Positions 36,366 to 44,073 of a stretch of DNA of 64,000 nt are shown here, in pieces (positions within the stretch are counted from its first letter, which is position 1; each line of letters begins with the position of its first letter). The stretch is from positions 1 through 64,000 of the forward strand of contig JAKSKW010000003.1 of the NCBI GenBank assembly GCA_024401495.1. Reading direction: 5' to 3'. The translations under genes were made by a program, and so were the position numbers. Origin of the DNA: Paludibacteraceae bacterium (GTDB taxonomy: Bacteria > Bacteroidota > Bacteroidia > Bacteroidales > Paludibacteraceae). The notes below the pieces were generated by a model. That model worked only from the letters and a program-made list of their open reading frames with translations. It was not told the origin of the DNA and did not search any database.

Positions 36366-36501
36366 AATAAAAATAAATTAAGTCATTAAATTGTTTAGAA
36401 CATTTACTACAAATGTAGCAAAAAAAGACGAACATTTTTGATTCATCCAGATATCTTTTCGCGCAAAAACAATGATAGTTCCAATCATGTGTCTTTTATG
36501 G

Positions 36502-37248
36502 TTAAAGACTCTGCTCATAATACCACGTATCATGGCCTGCCCCAATCTTCGCCACTCTCTCTATCAACTCAGCATACCCATCGTCGGTCATCGTGAGATT
36601 CTTCAACAACGGTATCAGCCCTTTTCCGTCGTCGCCTTCATAAAAGAATAGGGAGTTACTGATTCTTGCCCTCTGGCTTGCTCGTGGCTCACGGCTAAAA
36701 CCGTCTCTGTGGCACTTCTTTCCTGTCTGGCTAATCTCCGTATCCAAACATTCAAAAACGGGGTCAATTTCCACGTCTACGGTATCAAAAATCGCCACCA
36801 CCTCTTCCTCTGGGATGGAGAACATCTTCTCATAGCGAAAACTTGTCTTTGCCCCTCGTCTGCCTAACTCTTTGGCGAACATACGTGGATGAAGGGAATC
36901 TTTAGGATTTGCCAAAACAGCAAAAAAGAGATTCTGCAGGATCGCATTGTAATAAGAGCAATCCATCACATCGTAGGGCTTGAAATTCTTGAGGATCTTC
37001 TCTAGGAAATCGACGTCGAAGATTTTCGTCGGCACTTTGCCTTGCTGCATAAGCTGCCTTACCTTGACCATTCTGACAAACAACAACCTCACAAGGAAAA
37101 TCATCTCTTTCCTCTCTACGTGGTCTTTCTCCTGTACTGTCGGCACTGTGTAGCGCGAGTCGACTAAACTTGGGAACTGGAACACTACCCTTTCCCTCTC
37201 AATTGCGGCAAGAAGATTCTCAAATCCTGCCATTGTTTCATTAATCAT
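36502..37248 (-). pseudogene. Fragment of a type IIG restriction-modification enzyme
   Basis: A 248-residue open frame that reads like the helical segment between nuclease and methyltransferase domains of large type IIG (Eco57I-like) proteins: FLVRLLFVRMVKVRQLMQQG, FLEKILKNFKP, YYNAILQNLFFAVLANP, then the FECLD ... DGFSREPR ... SLFFYEGDDGKGLIPLL series. In the full enzymes (about 900-1,300 residues) these steps lead into the DPAVGSG methylase motifs, which are absent here; the frame stops soon after GLIPLLKNL. It is therefore probably a remnant, although its intact frame leaves a reused stand-alone protein possible. No partner genes are near. Confidence 0.55.
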
Positions 37249-37326
37249 ATATTTATTTTTGTACTAAAATCCAAAATGATTTTTGATTTGTGAGTGGAGG
37301 CACTATCTCCACTCACAAATCAATCT

Positions 37327-40300
37327 TTATTTCTTTCGTCCGGTGATTCTATCGATCAACTCCTGCTGCTCACGTCTCTTTCTCTCCTCCTCTGTCTCTT
37401 CATGTGGAGCTTCTGCTGCTGGAGTTTCCTCTACTGGAGCCACCTCTTCTTGTTTCTTTTTCTTCGAACGTTTATTCTCCTTTGGCTGCTCAGCTGGTGC
37501 CTCTTCCTCTACTTTCGGTGCATCTTGAGCTGGCTGTGCCTTAGGTGTACGTCCTGTGATTCTATTAATCAACTCTTGCTGCTCTCTTGCCTTTCTCTCC
37601 TCTTCTGTCTCTGTGCGTGGAGCGGCTGGAGTTGGAGCTGGAGCAGGAGTCTCTTCAACTGCTTTTTCTTTCTTCTTCTTTGGCTTCTCCTTTGGTTCTT
37701 CTGCCACTGGAGCTGGTGCTGGAGTCTCCTCCACTACCTCTTTCTTCTTAGCGCGCTTATTCTCCTTTGGCTGTTCTGCCACTGGAGTTGCAGCAGGAGT
37801 TTCCTCCACCACTTCCTTCTTCTTAGCTCGCTTATTCTCCTTTGGTTCAGGAGCAGGCTCAGCTGGTTTGGCTGGAGCAGTCTCGGCTGGCTGTGCCTTC
37901 GGAGCACGACCTGTGATTCTGTTGATCAACTCTTGCTGCTCACGTGCTTTTCTCTCCTCCTCTGTCTCTGCTCGTGGAGCGGCAACAACAGGAGCTGGTT
38001 CTGGAGTCTCTTCTACAGCCTCCTCTTTCTTCTTTTTAGAGCGTTTATTCTCCTTCGGAGCCTCAGATATAGCATCGTCTACCTGTACTGGTGCAGACTC
38101 CTCAACATCTTCGTTCTTCTTCTTTCTTGAACGTTTATTCTCCTTTGGTTCCTCAGATACCTCCTCGTCTACCTGTACTGGAGTTTCCTCAGATACACTC
38201 TCCTTCTTCTTTCTTGAACGCTTCTTCTCCTTTGGTTCATCCTCACTAATCTCAGAGTCAGGAGCAGCGGCACCAGTTTCAATCTCAGGAGTTTCCTCAG
38301 GCTGAGGTTTCGACTTACGTCCAGTGATACGGTCGATCAATGCCTGACGTTCTGCCTCCTCCTGTCGACGCTCGATTTCCTCCTCCGTCAACACCTCTTC
38401 GATAGGAGCAGAGCCTTCTTCATCCTCAACACTCGATTTCTTCTTCTTCGAACGCTTCTTCTCCTTACCATCCGACTCTTCGTCAGTAGAAGCATCATCC
38501 TCTTCAACCGCTTCATCACTCTTCTTCTTGAAGAATCGTCTCTTAGATTTTGTTTCTGTCTGCTCTTCATCATCATATTCAGAACCTCCAGATTCAGCCC
38601 ACTCCTTATTACTCTTAGCTATCTTTTCAAGCAAAGCCTGACGAGCAGACTGTTTCTGCAAACTATCAAGCACGACGGATGAAGCTTCAGCCGCAGTACG
38701 CAGTTTAGTCAAAGAGTCGCTCATTCTAGCAATATCCGGATCCACCACAGAATCCTCTTGTGCCAACAACACAGAATCCCATTGTGCGCCATCAAGTTCC
38801 TCAATCACCTTACGTCTGTTGCGAGTATAGAACTTAACGTGGCCAAGTGGTTTGTTGTCTGGAGCCGTCGGCTGATATTTAGCACGGATCTTCTTCTGGA
38901 AACGTTTCTTGTAAAGAATCTTAATCTCTCCCGTCGCAAGATATTCAAGGTTGAGCTCGGTCATCACCGAGTCGACGAGAGTATCGATTGCCGAGTATTG
39001 AGGCAACAGTGTGATTACAGAATCCACAACTGTATTCAACAACACTTTTCTATATTTAGTGTTGCCCACCAAATCCATGATCTTCTTGGCAATCACTCTG
39101 CTTGTATCGTCGATATCGTAGAATCGCTTCTTGTGGAAATAACGTTGATGCCAATAGTACATGAAGAAATCATAGTCGTAGATAAACTTGAATCGGTCTC
39201 TGTCGTAGTGGACCTCATTCAGATAACGACACTTAGGGATTTTGATTTTAGCGACAATATCCTCACTCTTTCCTTCCTTCTGAGCCTTCTCCGCCTCCTT
39301 AAGTTCCTCCATGTTACGCATTTCCTCCTCAAGTTCAGCCAACTGCTGAGCAAGGAGTGAACTGTCGAGAGCAGCATACTCTTTAAGCATTTCGACGTCG
39401 ATATCTTCCTCCAACGAGTCTAGTTCCGACGACTCTTGGTCGTCGAGAGCAATGGATCCAGCAGACGATGAAAGAGAATCTCTCTGCTGTGTAGTATCTC
39501 TGGCAGCCAACGCTGCAGCTGCAGCCTCACGTTTTTTCTTGATGATAGCCTCGATAGTACGGCGAGTCTGAAGTTCCTTTTCGTCAACAGGCTCTTCAAT
39601 TGGTTCTTCTGGTTCAAGCTCACCATTCAACATCTCATCTTTGACGACGACGGTAGGGAGCTTCTTTCCACGTTTATTTCTGTTAGCGTATGCGATAGCC
39701 GCACTATCACCGCTTGCGATCAGTTCGGCAAGCTCGAGCATTTCAGCATCTTCAAGCTCTTCCTGCTCAAGTTTTTCAATACGTTTTTTCTCTTTTGCCT
39801 CAGCTTTTTTCTGGGCTTTTCTCACCTTATTCTTGCCCTTCATGATTCTTTCAGCCTCCTTACGGGCTCTAGCAAGAGCCTCCTTCTGCTGTTTTTCAAT
39901 CAAGGCCTGTTTCTCATCCTCCTTTAGTTTCTCATTCTCCTGGATCTTACGGAGTTCTTCTGCCTCTCTACGTTTAGCGGCCTGCTCAGCATGAGCCAAA
40001 CGCTTCTCCTCAAGTTCCTCACGTTTTGCGGCTTCAGCCTCACGTTTAGCCTGGCGGGCAGCCATCTCATCAGCATGGCGTTGGCGTTCACGTTCACGGG
40101 CCTGAGCTCTCTTTTCGATTTCCTTAGCCTTAGCCTCACGCTCTTTCTCTGCTTTTTCCAACTTCTTACGTTGAATTTCAGCACGAGCTTTAGCCTCACG
40201 TTCACGTTGAGCCGACTTGATTTCATTAGTACGTCTGATCTGTTCAGCACGTTGAGCCGCAGCCTTCTGTTTTGCCTCCATCTGCGACTGACGGCGAGCA

Positions 40301-41067
40301 GCCTCCTGTTCCTTCTCCTTCTGTTTTGCATCTAGGAGTTTCTGGCGGGCAGCAGCTTTAGCCTCAGCCTCCTGTTGCTTCTTAAGTTGCCAGTTTTCAC
40401 GCTGTTTCTGCTTCTTTTCAAGTTCCTTCTGGCGTAGTCTTTCTCTGTCAGCTCTCTGTTTAGCTACCTTCTCAGCAGCCACCGCTTTCTGGTGAGCCTT
40501 ACGTTCAGCCTCACGCTCACGAGCTAGACGCTGGCGTTCAGCCACAGCCTCAGCGCGACGTTTTTGCTCCTCACGCACTTGCTGTAGACGGATTTCTCTC
40601 TCTGCTTTGATTCTTTCTGCTTCAGACGCATATACTGGTCCGGCCTCAGCAGCTTTCCTAGCCGCCTCCTCAGCCTCTTTTCTCTTCTCCTCTGCCTCAC
40701 GAAGTTCACGAGCACGCTGGATGCTCTCCATCTGACGTTTGCGTCGAGCCTCCTCCTCACGTTGTCTTTGCTGTGCTTCTGATTTTTTCTTGTTTTCCTC
40801 GGCAACACGGCTTTTCTCTTCCGCGTCTTTTTCCGCAGCCTCTCTTGCCGCTTCCTCAGCCTCTTCCTTCTGTTTTTTCAATCGGCGTTCTTCAGCCTCT
40901 TTCTTCTTTCTCTCTTTACGGGATAGTTTCTGATTATTTGAAGATTCGCCATCTCCATTATCTTCCGCATTCTCAACAGTTTGCACATCATTATCTTGGG
41001 CATTTGCCAATTGCGGCAGACCCCCCAAGCTAAACAGCACACACAGTATGAGTATTATTTTTTTCAA
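37327..41067 (-). CDS. Giant exported Lys/Glu/Ala-rich repeat protein
   Basis: About 1,246 residues. A TTG start at 41065-41067 is proposed because it begins a clean signal peptide ((M)KKIILILCVLFSLGGLPQLANAQ) and follows a -7 box at 41131-41138; no ATG suits that signal. After a short acidic part comes about 400 residues of alternating Lys/Arg and Glu with Ala, likely a long single helix or coiled coil. A central part (about 590-740) looks folded (YLNEVHYDRDRFKFIYDYDFFMYYWHQRYF). The C-terminal third has repeats of PKENKRSKKKKEE, EETPAPAP and QQELINRITGR, the last seen about five times. No known family was recognised; a periplasm-spanning or surface scaffold is a guess. Confidence 0.7.
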   Translation of the reverse strand: MKKIILILCVLFSLGGLPQLANAQDNDVQTVENAEDNGDGESSNNQKLSRKERKKKEAEERRLKKQKEEAEEAAREAAEKDAEEKSRVAEENKKKSEAQQRQREEEARRKRQMESIQRARELREAEEKRKEAEEAARKAAEAGPVYASEAERIKAEREIRLQQVREEQKRRAEAVAERQRLAREREAERKAHQKAVAAEKVAKQRADRERLRQKELEKKQKQRENWQLKKQQEAEAKAAARQKLLDAKQKEKEQEAARRQSQMEAKQKAAAQRAEQIRRTNEIKSAQREREAKARAEIQRKKLEKAEKEREAKAKEIEKRAQARERERQRHADEMAARQAKREAEAAKREELEEKRLAHAEQAAKRREAEELRKIQENEKLKEDEKQALIEKQQKEALARARKEAERIMKGKNKVRKAQKKAEAKEKKRIEKLEQEELEDAEMLELAELIASGDSAAIAYANRNKRGKKLPTVVVKDEMLNGELEPEEPIEEPVDEKELQTRRTIEAIIKKKREAAAAALAARDTTQQRDSLSSSAGSIALDDQESSELDSLEEDIDVEMLKEYAALDSSLLAQQLAELEEEMRNMEELKEAEKAQKEGKSEDIVAKIKIPKCRYLNEVHYDRDRFKFIYDYDFFMYYWHQRYFHKKRFYDIDDTSRVIAKKIMDLVGNTKYRKVLLNTVVDSVITLLPQYSAIDTLVDSVMTELNLEYLATGEIKILYKKRFQKKIRAKYQPTAPDNKPLGHVKFYTRNRRKVIEELDGAQWDSVLLAQEDSVVDPDIARMSDSLTKLRTAAEASSVVLDSLQKQSARQALLEKIAKSNKEWAESGGSEYDDEEQTETKSKRRFFKKKSDEAVEEDDASTDEESDGKEKKRSKKKKSSVEDEEGSAPIEEVLTEEEIERRQEEAERQALIDRITGRKSKPQPEETPEIETGAAAPDSEISEDEPKEKKRSRKKKESVSEETPVQVDEEVSEEPKENKRSRKKKNEDVEESAPVQVDDAISEAPKENKRSKKKKEEAVEETPEPAPVVAAPRAETEEERKAREQQELINRITGRAPKAQPAETAPAKPAEPAPEPKENKRAKKKEVVEETPAATPVAEQPKENKRAKKKEVVEETPAPAPVAEEPKEKPKKKKEKAVEETPAPAPTPAAPRTETEEERKAREQQELINRITGRTPKAQPAQDAPKVEEEAPAEQPKENKRSKKKKQEEVAPVEETPAAEAPHEETEEERKRREQQELIDRITGRKK

Positions 41068-41130
41068 AACTATCCTTCTATTTTCTATGATATCGTGCAC
41101 ACAATCTTCATGCAAGTTATCACTAAACTG

Positions 41131-41138
41131 CAAATATA
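41131..41138 (-). promoter_or_regulatory. -7 box TATATTTG for the giant repeat protein
   Basis: Minus-strand TATATTTG fits TAnnTTTG. It predicts a transcript start near 41124, about 57 bases before the proposed TTG start, and excludes the longer upstream frame. Confidence 0.55.
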
Positions 41139-41342
41139 AACAAATTCATATAAAATTGAAACAATTAGTTAAGAATTAACGAAAACGAAATTGTTGGCGC
41201 GGGCCCGAACGTAGGCAATCGTACCGCGCAAATTCAGGCAACGGCACATACAAGCAACAATGCAGACATGGAAAATCAGAACGGGGTCATAATGATTTTC
41301 TAAAATTTGTCGGAAAAATTTATTTTCATACACATTTATTTA

Positions 41343-41350
41343 TATTTTTG
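41343..41350 (+). promoter_or_regulatory. -7 box TATTTTTG upstream of vgrG
   Basis: TATTTTTG fits TAnnTTTG and lies 134 bases before the vgrG ATG. The leader would be long; other AT-rich sites closer to the gene cannot be excluded. Confidence 0.4.
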
Positions 41351-41476
41351 TGAAAATAATTAATTTGAATTGACTTAACAGATTATGTTTAATAAATAAA
41401 CAAACAGAAATTTATTATTCTAACAAACATAAATAGATGTTTAGTCAGTCTACTTTTTTAGCGTGCTATTGGGATT

Positions 41477-43321
41477 ATGTCACAAAATTTGAATCCAGTC
41501 GTGCCATCTGTTTATATTGACGGAGAGGAAATAATGTTTGAATCGCTCACTCTTGAGCAGAGTATGAATTCTTGCCACAGATTTGATGTGGTAAAGGAGT
41601 TCATGTCGCAAAATGAGATGTGGAGCCAGTCTCCGGAAAAGCTATTGGGCTATATAGGAAGCCGAATATCTATCAGATTTGAGCATAAATCATCAGGAGA
41701 AGAATATGAATTCAACGGCTGGGTCACCGACATATGCATCGACGCATGGGAAAGCCAGCCGGACTATGATTATTATAACCATAAGTCTAACCGCGTACAT
41801 ATTATAGGATCAGGAGACGCAATCAAGCTTGACTCATCACGAGGCAACGATTCTTTTACAGACACACAGTTGAAAGACATCGTGTTACAAAGTGTCTCAT
41901 CCGGAGACGTTCCTATACAGTGTGATCCGGAATTTGACGGCGTGCTTCCATTCATGATGCGTTTTCATGAGACGATATTTGAGTTTCTGAACCGTCTTTC
42001 CAGCACATTTAACGAGATGTTTTTTTATGATGGAAAGACGCTGCATTTCGGGCAGCCGAACAAAAACTCCGAGACTTTGTTGTATTTTGAGCAGGACGTG
42101 TTCAGTTTTAGGACACACGCATGCGCTCTGCCCAAAAAAATTGAAGCATACGACTACCAGTATGAGAAGGACACCACCGACTATATGAGTGGAAGCGGCA
42201 AACAAACATCTTCATTGCTTGGCAAAGTAACAAAATGTGCCGAGAGGCTTTTTGAAGATAGCGAGTTGTCCGTAAGCGGGGCTCATTTGACAGACTCGGG
42301 ATGTCTGAAGAAATATGTCGACGCGAAACAGACAAGCGCGGAGGGAGCCATGTTGACAGTGGAAGGAGAGACACGAACTTGCAGATTGTCATTGGGTTCG
42401 ATTGTTGAGATTTTGTTCCCTTCAAAAATGAATGTAAATTCATTGGGCAGATATCGTGTGCAAAGCATAACGCATCGAGTAGATAAGACCGGCAATTACA
42501 GCAACCATTTCACAGCCACACCAGAAGGTAAGGAATATGTGTCTCAGAAATACTTAGGGACAGTCCAGGCCTTTCCACAGATGGCGACGGTGGTCGACAA
42601 CGAGGACTCCATGGGCAGAGTCCGAGTACAGTTTGACTGGCAAGGAGCACTTGCGAAAACGACAAACTGGATACCGGTACAGAGTCCGGATGCAGGAGGC
42701 AGTGGCGTGAAAAACAGAGGATTAGTCTTCATCCCAGAGATTGGCGACAGAGTGATGGTCGGATTCGAGTATGGAGATCCTAGCCGTCCGTATGTGATGG
42801 GAAGCATGTTTAGCGGAACTACTGGAAATGGAGGAGGAAGTGGCAATAATATTCATAGTATTGTTACTAAGAGTGGGCATCAGATAAAATTAACTGATAG
42901 TGGAGATTGGAGTATTGTCATCTCTGACAAGAATGGAAATGTTTTAAAATTAGATACTGCTTCAAAATCAATACTAGTTTCGTCGGCAGAAAAAATATCT
43001 ATGATATCAAAAGAGATAGAGATTTCAGCAGACAACAACTTGACTCTAACATCAGGGAAGCGTACTCAGCACAGTATAGGCGAAGATTATGTTCTATCTG
43101 TTGGTGGAATGCAGACAGTTGATGTCAAGAAAAATATCAAGGTATCGACTGATGATGCATTAAATGTCAAGATTGAGAAAGATGTAAATCTAAACATAAA
43201 CGGAGACTACAATGCAATTAGCAAAGGAGACACAACAATCAAGAGCAATGGCGAATTAGATGTCGTCGCACAATCTGATTTGAATTTGAAGAGTGGTTAC
43301 AAAATAAATGTTGCAAATTAA
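41477..43321 (+). CDS. vgrG: Type VI secretion spike protein VgrG (T6SS-iii-like)
   Basis: A 614-residue VgrG/TssI. The N-terminal gp27-like part (about 1-370) shows FNGWVTDICIDAW, SFTDTQLKDIVLQ, FHETIFEFLNRLSSTFNEMFFYDG and YRVQSITHRVD. The gp5-like OB fold has LGTVQAFPQMATVVDNEDSMGRVRVQFDW, SPDAGGSGVKNRGLVFIPEIGDRVMVGFEYGDPSRPYVMG. After a Gly-rich linker (TGNGGGSGNN, about 448-457) a beta-helical spike of short repeats runs to the end. VgrG sits on the Hcp tube and carries effectors into target cells. No sheath or membrane-complex genes are in the window, so this is an orphan cargo locus here. Base composition turns AT-rich after the linker. Confidence 0.93.
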   Translation: MSQNLNPVVPSVYIDGEEIMFESLTLEQSMNSCHRFDVVKEFMSQNEMWSQSPEKLLGYIGSRISIRFEHKSSGEEYEFNGWVTDICIDAWESQPDYDYYNHKSNRVHIIGSGDAIKLDSSRGNDSFTDTQLKDIVLQSVSSGDVPIQCDPEFDGVLPFMMRFHETIFEFLNRLSSTFNEMFFYDGKTLHFGQPNKNSETLLYFEQDVFSFRTHACALPKKIEAYDYQYEKDTTDYMSGSGKQTSSLLGKVTKCAERLFEDSELSVSGAHLTDSGCLKKYVDAKQTSAEGAMLTVEGETRTCRLSLGSIVEILFPSKMNVNSLGRYRVQSITHRVDKTGNYSNHFTATPEGKEYVSQKYLGTVQAFPQMATVVDNEDSMGRVRVQFDWQGALAKTTNWIPVQSPDAGGSGVKNRGLVFIPEIGDRVMVGFEYGDPSRPYVMGSMFSGTTGNGGGSGNNIHSIVTKSGHQIKLTDSGDWSIVISDKNGNVLKLDTASKSILVSSAEKISMISKEIEISADNNLTLTSGKRTQHSIGEDYVLSVGGMQTVDVKKNIKVSTDDALNVKIEKDVNLNINGDYNAISKGDTTIKSNGELDVVAQSDLNLKSGYKINVAN

Positions 43322-43323
43322 TT

Positions 43324-44073
43324 ATGTTTATACAATCGGGAGAGGTATATCGTTGTCACTTGAAAGTCACTAATGTTTTTCCAGATTATACATTCTCTAC
43401 GTACGAAGGGGAAACTAATATTTCTATTATTTTCACAGATGATGAGAATTACCATCTTTTGTTGTCAAGTAGGACGTCTTCTGTATATAACCCCAAAGAG
43501 TCTACAGCAGATCAGATTTTGATTGAATTGGGAGAATGTATGTTTCCAATATCATTGAAAATTGACAACCATGGCAAGCTATTGGAGGTAGAAAACTTTG
43601 AGGAAATAAAGAAACGTCGTATCCACAAATCAGAGGAAATTGCTAAGGTATATCCTATTGCTGAATTAAAAAAATACCTGAAGATTTCAATGCTCAATTT
43701 GAGAAACGAAGAATGTTTTAGAAAGAAATTTGAAAGCAACTTGTTTTTACAAATTCTGACTAACAGTTTGTTCCCTAAAAAGTCATTTATCATACGATTT
43801 GACAACTTTCCTACAACTAATAAATGCAACTATTTCTTGTGCAAAGCATTAGATTCAGATTTGAAATCAGTTAAATACAATGTCACAACTCTTACGCCTT
43901 TTGACAATGGTGATGTCTTGGAAGGGGATGTATGCATTTTATTAGAAAATTCGACTTTCAAAGAAACCCAAATAAATATAAAATTAACGAAAGAAGGTGG
44001 AGATTCTTTCAGTCGTAAGATATGTTTGCATATTGAAAAGTGTTATTTAGAAGAAAATAAGGAGGATAAATAA
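43324..44073 (+). CDS. Unknown protein, possible effector adaptor of the VgrG island
   Basis: A 249-residue protein with no signal peptide, two bases after vgrG and overlapping the effector gene by one base. It appears to have a beta-rich N-terminal part (EVYRCHLKVTNVFPDYTF, ISIIFTDDENYHLLLSS), a helical middle and another beta-rich end. I recognise no family. Its place between a spike gene and its cargo is where T6SS adaptor or chaperone genes lie, so an adaptor role is inferred from position only. It is strongly AT-rich like its downstream neighbours. Confidence 0.6.
   Translation: MFIQSGEVYRCHLKVTNVFPDYTFSTYEGETNISIIFTDDENYHLLLSSRTSSVYNPKESTADQILIELGECMFPISLKIDNHGKLLEVENFEEIKKRRIHKSEEIAKVYPIAELKKYLKISMLNLRNEECFRKKFESNLFLQILTNSLFPKKSFIIRFDNFPTTNKCNYFLCKALDSDLKSVKYNVTTLTPFDNGDVLEGDVCILLENSTFKETQINIKLTKEGGDSFSRKICLHIEKCYLEENKEDK

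Larger units (their letters stand above)
41068..41476. other. Intergenic region between the giant protein and vgrG
   Basis: About 400 AT-rich bases with divergent promoters: TATATTTG (minus, 41131-41138) for the giant protein and TATTTTTG (plus, 41343-41350) for the vgrG island. A short GC-rich patch (about 41190-41285) carries AACGAAAACGAAATTG, a trace of the hexamer repeat. No gene seen. Confidence 0.6.

Noticed and set aside
37283..40933. Long plus-strand frames opposite the giant repeat protein (up to 278 residues, Leu/Ser/Phe-rich)
   Set aside because: They are the antisense of Lys/Glu/Ala codons. They look hydrophobic and membrane-like but have no coherent helices, starts or homology signs.
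41190..41290. GC-rich patch upstream of vgrG as possible RNA gene
   Set aside because: No cloverleaf, stable long hairpin or promoter was found to support an RNA; only a short trace of the hexamer repeat was seen.
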